The notes: generated by a model from the sequence alone, not told the origin. A stretch of DNA of 64,000 nucleotides from Labilibacter marinus (GCF_001659685.2 NZ_LXYE02000033.1:1-64000); one strand, 5' to 3'; positions 26,911 to 36,419 are shown, numbered from the stretch's first letter. Made by a program: numbers and translations.

Positions 26911-29265
26911 ATGAAAAACGTATTCCTTTTATTATTAATGCTGTTGTCTACCGAAATGTTTGGACAACATCGTGTGAGTGGTAAAATTACTGACAAACAT
27001 GGAGACCCGCTGCCAGGAGCGTCGGTTATCATTAAAGGTACTACAATAGGCGAAATTTCCGATTTTAACGGGAATTATAGTATTACTGTATCGGGTAGCG
27101 AGGTAATGCTGGTGTATTCGTTTATCGGATTTACGGATCAGGAAATAAGTGCATCTGGAAAAACACAAATCAACATTGAATTGGTGGATGCTATGGAATC
27201 ACTCGGAGAAGTGAAAGTAAGAGGGTTTGCTGGTGTTGTAGGTAAAGCGCGTAAAAGAACAGAATCTGTTCAAAAAACTCCGGAATCGGTAACTGCATTA
27301 AATGCTGATGGTATAGAGAATGCTGGTATTACGGATATTAATACATTTTCAAACTTAGTGCCTAACTTAAAGTTTAATACAGCGCAGGCAGTAGGATTTA
27401 ATTTTATTACAGTTCGTGGAATTCCGCAGGTAAGAGGTGGAGATGCCCCTTTGGCTTTTGTGGTTGACGGCGTTACTATTCCAGATCCGAGTTTATTAAG
27501 TCAAGAACTTTACGATTTAGCATTAATTGAAGTGGTGAAAGGACCTCAAGGTGCATTGTACGGAAAGAATGCCATTGGTGGAGCTATTAATGTTTACTCA
27601 AAAGACCCAACCAATACCATGAAAAATAAGGTACAGCTAGGCTATGGAAATGGTAATGCTAAACAGGCTCAGTTTATTTCGTCTGGTGCTATTAAAGAAG
27701 ATAAAGTTTTTTACCGTTTTTCATCCCAATACAAAGAGTCTGACGGTTTATTAACCAATGAGTTTTTAAATAAGAAAGTGGATTTTAACAAGGATATTAA
27801 CCTTAGAGGTCAGATTAAAGCAAATATTACTGATAATTTTACTTTATCTGCTACCTACCAACACTTTAATATTGAGGGTGGGGCTGCTTATTATTCTGTA
27901 AATCCCACGGGGTTCGAAGGTTTTCCAGGTGGCTCGCTCAATCCTAACCCAAAAAAGGGTAACAATGTAATTGTTGCGGATGAGCTAGGTAGATCAGATA
28001 TGATTAATAATTATGGGAACGTGAAGATGGATTATGTTTTTGGTAATGTTAAGCTACAAAGTATTACTTCATATAATAAGGTGGATAAGTCCATGTTTGG
28101 AGACCTGGACTTTTTGGATATACCTTTATTTACTCAGAGTGAAGAAACAAATACTTCCATCTTTAATCAGGAATTCAGATTTAGTAATACAAATAGTGAT
28201 GCCAGACTAGATTGGAGTGCAGGAACTTTTTACCAGATTACCAAAGAAGACTTTTATGCTTGGGGTACAGAATATGATGAAGTGGAGGATGAAGTATACG
28301 AATATATGGTAGCTGATATTACTAACGAAACTAGAACCATGGCCATTTTTGGTTTTGTTGACTACCAGTTGACAGAAAAATTAACGGCCTCTGCTGGATT
28401 TCGTTACGATATGGATAAGTTCAGTCAGGATGATTATTTATTCATGACAGCACCATCCAGAAATAATAACGAGTTTCAACCAAAGGTATCTATTTCATAT
28501 CAAGCAGCACCTAGCGCTTTATTGTATGCTAACTACGGTAGAGGGTACAGAACAGGAGGCTTTAACCCTGAAGCTACCGATTTATTTAACAGAGATTTCG
28601 AAGATGAAATTACCGATAACTATGAATTTGGTTTTAAAACCACTTCATGGGATAATCGTTTTATCTTCAACGGATCTGCCTTTTATACAGATTTCCGTAA
28701 TCAACAACAGTACATCCTTGATTTAAATACATTCTTATCAGGAATTTACAATTACGAAAAAAGTACCATCGTAGGCTTCGAGCTTGAGTCGCGTATTCGT
28801 ATAACTAATTATTTAGATGTATTTGCAAATTATGGACTAACCAATGCCAAAATTGTAGAAGGAGGTAAAGCAGGTGGTGAAAATGGTGACGAGACAGATA
28901 ATACTCAATATAATGGTAATAAAACACCTTTTGTTCCGGTGGATAATTTTACTGTTGGGCTAGAGTCTTCGTTTGATATTACATCTGATATTAAATTCAA
29001 TGGCTTTGTGAATCTGGATAGAACAGGCAAAACCTATTGGCATGAGAGTAATCAAACTAAACACACTTCCGATGCTTACTCTTTGTTATCCGCCAAATTA
29101 GGTTTTGCCTATAAAAACTGGGATTTGAACTTATGGGGTAAAAACTTAACTGATACACAATATTATCAAGAGTTTTCTCCAGGAGAATATGTGGGGAGTC
29201 CTGATGATGTGGCTTGGCGTGGTCAGCCATTATCGTTTGGAACTAGTGTATCTGTAAAATTCTAG
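26911..29265 (+). CDS. TonB-dependent outer membrane receptor (non-SusC type)
   Basis: Active importer in the outer membrane. A signal peptide (to EMFGQ) is followed by a carboxypeptidase-regulatory-like domain (about 20-100; VSGKITDKHGDPLPGASVII), a plug (about 115-230; SVTALNADGIENAG, ITVRGIPQVRGGD, LAFVVDGVTI, EVVKGPQGALYGKNAIGGAINV) and a 22-strand barrel ending in a TonB-receptor signature (GQPLSFGTSVSVKF). At 784 aa it is shorter than SusC and has no SusD beside it, so it belongs to the siderophore/vitamin/small-molecule type. Its stop codon lies 3 bp before the M29/NicX-like gene, and an NCS1 permease follows. The three probably import and process one compound. Confidence 0.93.
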   Translation: MKNVFLLLLMLLSTEMFGQHRVSGKITDKHGDPLPGASVIIKGTTIGEISDFNGNYSITVSGSEVMLVYSFIGFTDQEISASGKTQINIELVDAMESLGEVKVRGFAGVVGKARKRTESVQKTPESVTALNADGIENAGITDINTFSNLVPNLKFNTAQAVGFNFITVRGIPQVRGGDAPLAFVVDGVTIPDPSLLSQELYDLALIEVVKGPQGALYGKNAIGGAINVYSKDPTNTMKNKVQLGYGNGNAKQAQFISSGAIKEDKVFYRFSSQYKESDGLLTNEFLNKKVDFNKDINLRGQIKANITDNFTLSATYQHFNIEGGAAYYSVNPTGFEGFPGGSLNPNPKKGNNVIVADELGRSDMINNYGNVKMDYVFGNVKLQSITSYNKVDKSMFGDLDFLDIPLFTQSEETNTSIFNQEFRFSNTNSDARLDWSAGTFYQITKEDFYAWGTEYDEVEDEVYEYMVADITNETRTMAIFGFVDYQLTEKLTASAGFRYDMDKFSQDDYLFMTAPSRNNNEFQPKVSISYQAAPSALLYANYGRGYRTGGFNPEATDLFNRDFEDEITDNYEFGFKTTSWDNRFIFNGSAFYTDFRNQQQYILDLNTFLSGIYNYEKSTIVGFELESRIRITNYLDVFANYGLTNAKIVEGGKAGGENGDETDNTQYNGNKTPFVPVDNFTVGLESSFDITSDIKFNGFVNLDRTGKTYWHESNQTKHTSDAYSLLSAKLGFAYKNWDLNLWGKNLTDTQYYQEFSPGEYVGSPDDVAWRGQPLSFGTSVSVKF

Positions 29266-29268
29266 TGG

Positions 29269-30309
29269 ATGTTACAAAAATCAAATCAGGAAAGAGCAAA
29301 GGTCTCCAAAATTATCATGGAAGATATGTTCCAGATAAAAAAAGGAGAGACCGTTGCTATAACGGCTGATTCAGGAACAGATAAAGACATTGCAAATGCC
29401 TTAGCTGCAGCAACACTTGCCTGTGGAGGTATTCCTTTGCTTATGTGGATTCCAAGAGCCGAGAAAGAAAGTCAGGCAGGAATGAAATATTGGCCTTCAA
29501 AAGCATTAACAGCAGCTTTACGTGAAGTAGATGTTTGGATAGAAATGAACTCAATGGTAATTCTCTATTCCGACATATGGGAAATTGCGATGAAGGAGAA
29601 TAAAAAGCTCCGTTACCTGATTATAGCCGACAGTACCATCGAATCCTTAAATAGAGTTTTTACAGGCTTCAGCGTTCCATTACTTGGCGAGCTTTTAAGT
29701 AAAGTTCGCGAAATGTCTATGGCTTGTAAAACGGTTCAAATAACCAGTACTAACGGAACTGATGTATCGTACGATATAGACTTAAATAACTTTTTTGACA
29801 TTGATAACGGAGACTATTCGGAACCTAAATTTGGTACCGCACCAGGTTTTGTTAATATTGTTCCTAAAGTAGGAAGCATGAATGGAACTATTGTTTTTGA
29901 TATGCTTCAGAATGCGGACGCCAATAGCCAACTTAGTTTTGAAATGAAAAACGGTAGTATTACTGATGTTAAAGGAACTAAGCCTAGTGTAGAAAAATTT
30001 AATCATTATTTAGGCTCGTTTAAGGATGAAAATATGTACAAGATATCGCACAATATGTTGGGTTTAAACCCAAATATTCGCGAGTTATCGGGCGAACTGG
30101 TAGAAGATGAGCGTATATGGGGAGGTGTTGATTTTGGTTTTGGACATACCAGCGCCATGGATTTACCTCCGCATGGGCAGGAAGCAGCTTCTCATTTTGA
30201 TGGAATTGTAACAAAAGTGAGTATCTTTTTCGATGAAATTCAGATTATGGATGATGGCGTTATCTGTCACACAGATTTGATACCTTTAGCTAAGAAGCTG
30301 ATTTTGTAA
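29269..30309 (+). CDS. M29/NicX-like metalloenzyme (2,5-dihydroxypyridine 5,6-dioxygenase-type)
   Basis: Cytosolic protein (no signal) of the fold shared by M29 aminopeptidases and the iron ring-cleaving dioxygenase NicX. Visible features are KKGETVAITADSGTD, ALAAATLACGGIPLLMW near the N-terminus, and at the C-terminus GGVDFGFGHTSAMD (His293) and ASHFDGIV (His309 and Asp311). The His...HxD set matches the iron ligands of NicX and also part of the M29 metal site, so the motif alone does not separate the two. The length (346 aa) is nearer to NicX than to M29 peptidases of about 410 aa. Location between a TonB receptor and an NCS1 nucleobase-type permease favours action on a nitrogen heterocycle. 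The exact reaction is uncertain. Confidence 0.7.
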   Translation: MLQKSNQERAKVSKIIMEDMFQIKKGETVAITADSGTDKDIANALAAATLACGGIPLLMWIPRAEKESQAGMKYWPSKALTAALREVDVWIEMNSMVILYSDIWEIAMKENKKLRYLIIADSTIESLNRVFTGFSVPLLGELLSKVREMSMACKTVQITSTNGTDVSYDIDLNNFFDIDNGDYSEPKFGTAPGFVNIVPKVGSMNGTIVFDMLQNADANSQLSFEMKNGSITDVKGTKPSVEKFNHYLGSFKDENMYKISHNMLGLNPNIRELSGELVEDERIWGGVDFGFGHTSAMDLPPHGQEAASHFDGIVTKVSIFFDEIQIMDDGVICHTDLIPLAKKLIL

Positions 30310-30325
30310 ATTATAATTGAGGTTC

Positions 30326-31597
30326 ATGTCAGAGAACAACCAGTATACCAAAACAAAAGTACAGCCAAAAGATTTTACTTCGGGCTGGTTGGTGGCCTTA
30401 ATCATAGCAGGAACGGGATTAACTTTGCCTATTCTTTTTCTAGGCTCAGAAATAGCGTTAGGTGTTGGTTTTAAGAAGAGCATGTGGGCTTTCGGAATTT
30501 CTACACTTGTGCTTACTGTATTATGTATGGCTACTACTATAATTGGTCATCGTTCTCGCTTATCTACTTATATGATTTTGCATTTTAGCTTTGGTAGTTA
30601 TGGTGCGAAAATTATGAATGTGATATTCGGAATCACCTTACTAGGCTGGTTTGCTGTGGCATTGGAATTATTGTCTCTGGCGGTAAAGGATACTGCTTTG
30701 GAGATGCTTCAGTGGAAGGTTCAGCAATGGCCAGTTATTGTAATATTGGGTACTTTAATTATTATCACTACCAACTATGGTATCAAAAGTTTGGAGAAAC
30801 TAGCAAATATTTCTGTTCCTATTTTAACTGCATTTTTAGCCTATGTGGTATATAAATCAATGGCAGTTACTTCATTTAGTCAAATAGTAGAATTTGTGCC
30901 TTACGAGCCTAATATGAGTTTGTTTAAGGCTACTTCAGTTTTGGTTGGCTCTTCTATACTTTTTCCTGTACTAATGGCCGATTTTTCGCGTTTTGTGTAT
31001 AACGACCGTCAGAGTATGATTGCTGTACTTGGTATTACTATTGGTTTTCCTATAGCCTTGCTATTTAGTGCAATCCCGAGTATACAAACAGGTGAGGTGG
31101 ATATAATCAAGATAATGAAAGACCTTGACCTAGTGTTACCTGCCTTTATACTCCTTTTTATATCTACGTGGGTAGGAAATGCATCAAACTTATACTCTAC
31201 AAGTCTTACTTTTTCAACTGTAAAAGAAGGTTGGGGTTATCAAAAAGTGACTATTATTTGTGGTTTATTGGGGATTGGCGTGGCACTTCTTGGTTTTTCT
31301 AATTACTTATTCGATTTTTTAGATTTTCTAGGGATTCTTTCGCCATCTATTTCGGCGATATATATTATTAATTTCTTTTGGATAAAGAAACAAAACTATA
31401 ATCTTGATGAATTGAGTAAATGGGAACCTTCAGCTCTTATAAGCTGGGCAGTTAGTTCTGTTATTACGGTGTTCACTTATCTAGAAGTGTTTGAACTAAC
31501 GCATGCCTATTTTATTGATTCATTCTTGCTGGGGGGAACCTTTTATCTAATCATGAACTATAAGTATTTACTTACGGCACCAAAAGATAAGTTATGA
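30326..31597 (+). CDS. NCS1-family permease (cytosine/purine/heterocycle type)
   Basis: Inner-membrane importer with about twelve hydrophobic segments. Features of NCS1 (CodB-like) proteins seen are GWLVALIIAGTGLTLPILFLG in the first helix region (quoted in part: TGLTLPILFLGSEIALG), LHFSFGSYGAKIMNVIFG, GWFAVALELL and MADFSRFVYNDRQS. The ATG at 30326 (MSENNQYTK) is chosen over an upstream TTG at 30317. It lies 16 bp after the M29/NicX-like gene and is surely in the same unit. NCS1 members carry cytosine, uracil, allantoin, hydantoins, thiamin or pyridoxine; which one applies here cannot be read from the sequence. Confidence 0.87.
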   Translation: MSENNQYTKTKVQPKDFTSGWLVALIIAGTGLTLPILFLGSEIALGVGFKKSMWAFGISTLVLTVLCMATTIIGHRSRLSTYMILHFSFGSYGAKIMNVIFGITLLGWFAVALELLSLAVKDTALEMLQWKVQQWPVIVILGTLIIITTNYGIKSLEKLANISVPILTAFLAYVVYKSMAVTSFSQIVEFVPYEPNMSLFKATSVLVGSSILFPVLMADFSRFVYNDRQSMIAVLGITIGFPIALLFSAIPSIQTGEVDIIKIMKDLDLVLPAFILLFISTWVGNASNLYSTSLTFSTVKEGWGYQKVTIICGLLGIGVALLGFSNYLFDFLDFLGILSPSISAIYIINFFWIKKQNYNLDELSKWEPSALISWAVSSVITVFTYLEVFELTHAYFIDSFLLGGTFYLIMNYKYLLTAPKDKL

Positions 31598-31621
31598 CGA
31601 AATTTAAATAGAATAAAAAAA

Positions 31622-31648
31622 CCATTTGAAATACATCAAATGGCTTTT
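31622..31648. terminator. Terminator between convergent permease and tpx genes
   Basis: CCATTTGA (31622-31629) pairs with TCAAATGG (31636-31643) around a 6-nt loop. It is preceded by an A-run and followed by a T-rich stretch, so it could act in both directions. Confidence 0.7.
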
Positions 31649-31669
31649 AATTTTTGGGGTGGATATCTC

Positions 31670-32182
31670 TTACAATAAACCTTTTGCTACTTCTAAAGCT
31701 TTATCGTAATCAGGATCATTTGTAATTTCTGGCACGTACTCTACATATTTTATAGTATTATCTTTGTCTATAATTACAGTACCACGTGTTAATAATCTTA
31801 GTTCTTCAATTACATAACCATACTTTTTACCAAAGTCTAAATCTTTATGGTCAGAAAGTGTGATGATTTTATCTAACCCTTCAGCTCCACAAAAACGAGC
31901 CTGCGCAAAAGGTAAATCAACTGATACAGATAATACTACTACATCTTCTAAGTTGTTTGCTTCCACGTTAAAACGTCTGTTTTGTGCAGCACAAACACCT
32001 GTGTCAATAGAAGGGTAAACTACAATTATTTTAACTTTTCCGTCAAAATCAGATAGGTTTACTGGTTCTAATTTATTGCTTAAAGCTGTAAATTCAGGTG
32101 CTTTGTCACCAACTTTTACTGCATCTCCTAAAACGGTTACTTTTCCACCTGCAAAGGTGATATTTGAATTTGAGTTACTCAT
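31670..32182 (-). CDS. tpx: Thiol peroxidase (Tpx, atypical 2-Cys peroxiredoxin)
   Basis: Reduces hydrogen peroxide and organic peroxides using thioredoxin. The peroxidatic Cys64 lies in PSIDTGVCAAQNRRFN and the resolving Cys98 in QARFCGAEG, both at the family positions. The N-terminal VTFxG-like start (ITFAGGKVTVLGDAVKVGDKAPEF in part) and the C-terminal LLTRGTVIIDKD also match Tpx. The length of 170 aa is normal. It is cytosolic. A histidine kinase gene ends 59 bp upstream on the same strand, but a functional link is not implied. Confidence 0.95.
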   Translation of the reverse strand: MSNSNSNITFAGGKVTVLGDAVKVGDKAPEFTALSNKLEPVNLSDFDGKVKIIVVYPSIDTGVCAAQNRRFNVEANNLEDVVVLSVSVDLPFAQARFCGAEGLDKIITLSDHKDLDFGKKYGYVIEELRLLTRGTVIIDKDNTIKYVEYVPEITNDPDYDKALEVAKGLL

Positions 32183-32241
32183 TTTGTCTATTTTGTTTAT
32201 TTAATTTTGTTGAGAGGTAAACATGCATTACGCAAAAAGGT

Positions 32242-33612
32242 TTATACTCGAACTTTTAAATCTTCAGATTTAACATTTCTTAAAGAATCCATGTTGTCGG
32301 TCGAAATATGACGTTGGGCATATAGTTTAATGGAAAATATACTTCCTGTTTTGCCATCCGAGTTTAAATTAATTTCGCCGTTTATTTTTGTAGCCAATTC
32401 GTTACAAATGGCAAGTCCCAAGCCAACGCCTTCTTTTTTCTCTTTTAATTCAAAGTTACCTTGGTTAAACCTTTTAAAGATATCAGTTTTACTTTCTTCC
32501 GAAATGCCAGGGCCACTATCTTCTACGTTTATCTGAATCCATTCAGGTTCTTGGGCGTTATCTGCTTCCACGCTTAATTCAATAAAACCAGTTTCGGTAA
32601 ACTTAATGGCATTACTTATTAAATTCGATAGGATTTGGTATATTAGTAATTCATCCGAGTAAAACTCAAGATTTTTTAATTCATTAGGAATTTTATGGGT
32701 AAAGTATAATGATTTTGTCGCAGGTATCTGATTCACAAAAGTGGTATATATACGCTCGAATAAGGATTTTATTTTTACCATTTTGTAGTTGACCTCAATC
32801 ACTCCAGCCTCTAACTTAGAAGCATCCATTACGTTAGTTAGCAGTTGTAATAAAACGTTGCCATTATCTTTAATAATATCTATAAACTGATTTTTAGATT
32901 TCTCATCTAAATCAGGACTTCTTAATAATTCAGAAAAACCAAGAATGGCATTCATCGGTGTTCTGATTTCGTGACTCATATTGGCCAAAAATGCAGATTT
33001 TACCTTCTCTGAATTAATAGCTTTCATGCTTTCAGCAATAAACTGTTTTTGGGTAAAATAGAGCAAAGGAACCTCAAAAGCAAAAAATATGATGGAGATA
33101 ATAAACACATCAATGAGTCTTTCCGAATCTGAATTATATCCCATAATCAAATCGGGATAAAAATATTCCACGCCAAATAAAATAATTGTATTTACGCAAA
33201 AAAGGAAAATGATGAGCGTACGATTTCTTACTTCGCTAAAAAACAAGAATAGAGGAACAAAGGCCTGAACAATTAATAAAGTAGGTCCATGGCTTCCTGC
33301 ATTTACAATCCATAAGGTGTTTAATATAAAAAATAGGATAATAATAAATGCATTGAGTGTAAATCGATAAAGCTTTTTAAACCTGCATAAATAGTACAAA
33401 AAAGCTAATACAACTGTTATTATAGCAGTCGCATTAATCATAATGTCGGCCAAACCCAATGCCATATTGCAAATAGTTGACACCAAAGCCAACATAGTAC
33501 ATATAAGTAATATCTGTTTGAAAATTTCTTCCGAGTTTATTCTCCCAACTTTTAAGTCTATCCACTTATCTAGAAATATCCCAAATAAATTTGATATTTT
33601 TTTCCTTGCCAT
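32242..33612 (-). CDS. Membrane sensor histidine kinase
   Basis: About six membrane helices in residues 30-190 form the sensor part, with no recognised extracellular domain. A short coiled linker leads to the kinase core: His214 in LANMSHEIRTPMNAILGF, then NLISNAIKF, DSGPGISEE and GVGLGLAICNELA of the ATPase domain. No receiver or DNA-binding domain is fused, and no response regulator gene is adjacent, so the partner must be elsewhere. The length of 456 aa is complete. The signal is unknown. Confidence 0.9.
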   Translation of the reverse strand: MARKKISNLFGIFLDKWIDLKVGRINSEEIFKQILLICTMLALVSTICNMALGLADIMINATAIITVVLAFLYYLCRFKKLYRFTLNAFIIILFFILNTLWIVNAGSHGPTLLIVQAFVPLFLFFSEVRNRTLIIFLFCVNTIILFGVEYFYPDLIMGYNSDSERLIDVFIISIIFFAFEVPLLYFTQKQFIAESMKAINSEKVKSAFLANMSHEIRTPMNAILGFSELLRSPDLDEKSKNQFIDIIKDNGNVLLQLLTNVMDASKLEAGVIEVNYKMVKIKSLFERIYTTFVNQIPATKSLYFTHKIPNELKNLEFYSDELLIYQILSNLISNAIKFTETGFIELSVEADNAQEPEWIQINVEDSGPGISEESKTDIFKRFNQGNFELKEKKEGVGLGLAICNELATKINGEINLNSDGKTGSIFSIKLYAQRHISTDNMDSLRNVKSEDLKVRV

Positions 33613-33706
33613 TCTTGTCCCATTAAAACGCGATGCTAATATAAAGTTTTAAAGGAATTATATAAACCATTTTTGAGTAAATAGAAAAAAATTATTGTTT
33701 AAATGC

Positions 33707-33714
33707 TACTTTTG
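33707..33714 (+). promoter_or_regulatory. Candidate -7 element for the cobalamin gene pair
   Basis: TACTTTTG matches TAnnTTTG and lies 26 bp before the start codon. The matching TTTG at 33672-33675 is 31 bp away, which is too far, so only the -7 half is supported. I see no cobalamin riboswitch here: the leader is too short. Confidence 0.35.
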
Positions 33715-33740
33715 TGGGCTTAAATTAAACAATAGTACTT

Positions 33741-34766
33741 ATGTTGCATGGTCACGGTAATAGTACCATAGATTGTTCCTATGATATTAATGTAGATTTT
33801 AGTTCTAATATTTGGTATGAACCTTTAAATTCGGGTTTACTAAATTACTTAAAATTAGGACTGGATAAAATATGTGATTACCCGCCTGTGGATGCATCTA
33901 ATTTGCAAAAGAAGTTGGCGGAAAATAACGGCATCCGTACTAAGCAAGTATGTGTAACTAGTGGAGCTACCGAGGCATTTTATTTAATAGCACATGCTTT
34001 TGAAGCCTGTAACTCCACGATTATTACCCCTTCGTTTTCTGAGTATGAAGATGCAGCTAGGATGTACAAACATTCAATAACGCATATTAGTAACCAACAG
34101 GATATTACGAAACTTACTTTTGAGGAGGGCTTAATGTGGTTAGGTAATCCTAATAACCCGGATGGAAAGGTTTTTCAAGTGAGCCAAATAGAGGCAATGC
34201 TCATCAATAATCCTAAATCTATTATAGTGGTTGATGAGGCTTATGGCGAATTGTGTTATGGTTTTGAAAGTGTATTAAAACTAGTTAATAGTTATGATAA
34301 TATTATTGTAGTGAAATCGGTTACCAAACTATGTTCTATACCAGGTTTGCGTTTGGGCTACATCATGGCTTCTGAAAAGCTGATTGAGACGATAGCTGCT
34401 TATAGAATGCCTTGGAGCGTGGCGACTTTAGCTTTGGAAGCAGGTATCTATATTTATGACCATTTTGATGAATTTAAAATTGACTTATCTAGAATAAAAG
34501 AGGAGAGTGGTTTGTTTCAGGAAGGTTTGGCTCAATGCGAAGGAATAACAGTAAGGAGTTCTAATACCAACTATTTATTGTGCCAGATAAAAGGAAAGAC
34601 AGCAGCAGAGCTAAAAGAATATTTACTAAAAGAGCACGGTTTTTTAATTCGGGATTGTTCCAACTTTCAGGGACTTAACGAAAACTATTTTCGAGTGGCT
34701 GTGCAAGGGAATAAAAATAATGAGGCTTGCGTAAAAGCCATTCAAGAATTTATGAGTTTATGTTAG
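33741..34766 (+). CDS. L-threonine-O-3-phosphate decarboxylase / aminotransferase (cobalamin side chain)
   Basis: PLP-dependent fold-type I enzyme of the HisC/CobD group, which makes (R)-1-aminopropan-2-ol phosphate for the nucleotide loop of cobalamin. Motifs: LHGHGNS at the N-terminus, VTSGATEAFYLIAHAF, GNPNNPDG, VVDEAYGELCY and SVTKLCSIPGLRLGY with the probable PLP Lys196. HisC-type histidinol-phosphate aminotransferase is the alternative; overlap with cbiB by 7 nt strongly favours the cobalamin role. At 341 aa it is of ordinary length. It is the first gene of a two-gene cobalamin unit. Confidence 0.85.
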   Translation: MLHGHGNSTIDCSYDINVDFSSNIWYEPLNSGLLNYLKLGLDKICDYPPVDASNLQKKLAENNGIRTKQVCVTSGATEAFYLIAHAFEACNSTIITPSFSEYEDAARMYKHSITHISNQQDITKLTFEEGLMWLGNPNNPDGKVFQVSQIEAMLINNPKSIIVVDEAYGELCYGFESVLKLVNSYDNIIVVKSVTKLCSIPGLRLGYIMASEKLIETIAAYRMPWSVATLALEAGIYIYDHFDEFKIDLSRIKEESGLFQEGLAQCEGITVRSSNTNYLLCQIKGKTAAELKEYLLKEHGFLIRDCSNFQGLNENYFRVAVQGNKNNEACVKAIQEFMSLC

Positions 34767-35695
34767 ATGTAGAATATATACCTGTTTATGCCCTGGTATT
34801 AGGTTTTGTTTTAGATGCCATCATTGGCGATCCTTACTCTTGGCCACACCCAATAAAAAGATTTGGTTGTTTGATTGCTTACGCCGAAAATAGATGGAAT
34901 AAAGGAAGCAACAAGACTTTAAAAGGAGGATTAGTTAGCTTAGTATTAATCAGTGGTACTTGGGTTATATACTATGGACTGCAAGATCTATTATTAAGTG
35001 TGGATAAATGGTTTCTACTGATAGCCAGTGTTATTCTTGTTTTCTACGGTTTAGCAAACAGAACGCTAATTAACGAAGGTTTAAAGGTGATTAATGCGCT
35101 AGAAAAAGAAGGCATTGAAGCTGGACGAAAGCAGGTAGGTTTCATAGTGGGCAGAGACACATCTCAGCTTAGTCCGCAACAGATTTACACGGCAGTACTT
35201 GAAACCCTTTCGGAGAATTTAAGCGATGGAGTTATTGCACCCTTATTTTATTATGCCATAGGAGGCTTTCCATTAATGTTTACCTATAAAATGATAAATA
35301 CATTGGATTCGATGATTGGTTATAAAAGTGATAAATACAAACAATTTGGTATGGTGGCGGCTAAAATTGATGATGTGGCCAATTATATTCCTGCGCGTTT
35401 AACGGCCTTAATTATGGTTGTCATCTCTTTAAGTTATAGAGGATTAGCTTTTATTTTTAAATACGGACATAAACATGCTAGCCCCAATGCAGGGTATCCA
35501 GAATCCGCTTTAGCGGGAATACTAAACTGCAGGTTTGGAGGCCCCAATGTATATCATGGTAAATTAGTTGAAAAGCCATTTATTGGTGAAAATAACAGAG
35601 ATATCGTTCATGCAGATGTGATAAAAACATGTTGGATAAACGCAGGTTCAAGCATAATTATGGTAGCACTTGCACTTTTGTTTTTATTGTTATAA
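34760..35695 (+). CDS. cbiB: Adenosylcobinamide-phosphate synthase CbiB
   Basis: Inner-membrane enzyme that attaches aminopropanol phosphate to the corrinoid ring. It has several membrane helices and the family motifs LDAIIGDPYSWPHPIKRFG, GRDTSQLSPQQIYTAVLETLSENLSDG (quoted in part: VGRDTSQLSPQQIY, ETLSENLSDGVIAPLFYYA), TYKMINTLDSMIGYK and HASPNAGYPESALAGIL. The ATG at 34760 is preferred over a TTG at 34727 because it gives the usual short start and a 7-nt overlap with the decarboxylase gene. It is expected to act directly on that enzyme's product. No other corrin genes are in the window. Confidence 0.93.
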   Translation: MLDVEYIPVYALVLGFVLDAIIGDPYSWPHPIKRFGCLIAYAENRWNKGSNKTLKGGLVSLVLISGTWVIYYGLQDLLLSVDKWFLLIASVILVFYGLANRTLINEGLKVINALEKEGIEAGRKQVGFIVGRDTSQLSPQQIYTAVLETLSENLSDGVIAPLFYYAIGGFPLMFTYKMINTLDSMIGYKSDKYKQFGMVAAKIDDVANYIPARLTALIMVVISLSYRGLAFIFKYGHKHASPNAGYPESALAGILNCRFGGPNVYHGKLVEKPFIGENNRDIVHADVIKTCWINAGSSIIMVALALLFLLL

Positions 35696-35729
35696 TTTGT
35701 ATCGATCTTAAACTAATAACATAATAATC

Positions 35730-36419
35730 ATGAAGAATTTGATTGCAAGCATTGCCATAATGTTTATAACTGTATTTACTGTTCAGTCTCAAACTTGTAA
35801 AGCCTACATCCCTTATCAAGAGGGAACTAAATTAGAAATTACCTCATACGATAAAAAGGGCAAAATCACAGGAATTGATAAACAAGAATTAACGAAGGTT
35901 TCTGAAAGTGGAAATACTACTTCATTTGTAATGCATCACAGTAATTGCGATAAAAAAGGAGAAGAACTTTTTAATGGCGATTTAAAATACAAATGTAAAG
36001 ACAATGTGTTTTATGTAGATATGAGTGGCTTTGTTAATAGCGAGCAAATGGAAGCCTATAAAGACATGGATGTGAAAGTAACCATGGACGAAATTGATAT
36101 TCCGGCTGATTTAAGCGTGGGGCAAAAGTTGAAGGATGGATCTGTAAAAATGGATATATCGGGTAATTCTCCTGTAAACTTAAGTTTTGTGGTAAATGTT
36201 GAAAACAGAAAAGTGGAAGCCAAAGAAAGCGTTACCACTGAGGCAGGAACTTTTGATTGCGTAAAAATTAGTCAAGATATTATTACAAAATCGATGATGA
36301 GTTTTAAAATAAGCAGTGTAGAATGGTATGCCGAAGGAGTAGGAGTAGTAAAAACAGAGACTTACCGAAAAGGAAAATTAATGGGCTCGAGCAAGCTAAC
36401 TAAGCTGGAGAGACCATAG
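35730..36419 (+). CDS. Exported TapB/DUF3108-like protein of unknown function
   Basis: The signal peptide (MKNLIASIAIMFITVFTVQSQ) is followed by a beta-rich domain of about 205 residues. The pattern YIPYQEGTKLEITSYDKKGKITG, then a repeated strand order and ESVTTEAGTFDCVKISQ and GVGVVKTETYRKGKLMGSSKL, is like the TapB/DUF3108 family, whose members are predicted periplasmic or outer-membrane-associated beta proteins. There are four Cys residues after the signal. It is 34 bp after cbiB but a shared role is not evident. A terminator follows. Confidence 0.7.
   Translation: MKNLIASIAIMFITVFTVQSQTCKAYIPYQEGTKLEITSYDKKGKITGIDKQELTKVSESGNTTSFVMHHSNCDKKGEELFNGDLKYKCKDNVFYVDMSGFVNSEQMEAYKDMDVKVTMDEIDIPADLSVGQKLKDGSVKMDISGNSPVNLSFVVNVENRKVEAKESVTTEAGTFDCVKISQDIITKSMMSFKISSVEWYAEGVGVVKTETYRKGKLMGSSKLTKLERP

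Noticed and set aside
26911-29265. Labelling this TonB receptor as a second SusC
   Set aside because: It is about 200 residues shorter than SusC, lacks the VVVVGYG junction, and no SusD gene follows; the downstream genes are a metalloenzyme and a permease.
33615-33740. Cobalamin riboswitch before the two cobalamin genes
   Set aside because: The intergenic space is about 128 bp and I could not find a B12-box-like motif or the expected multi-stem layout.
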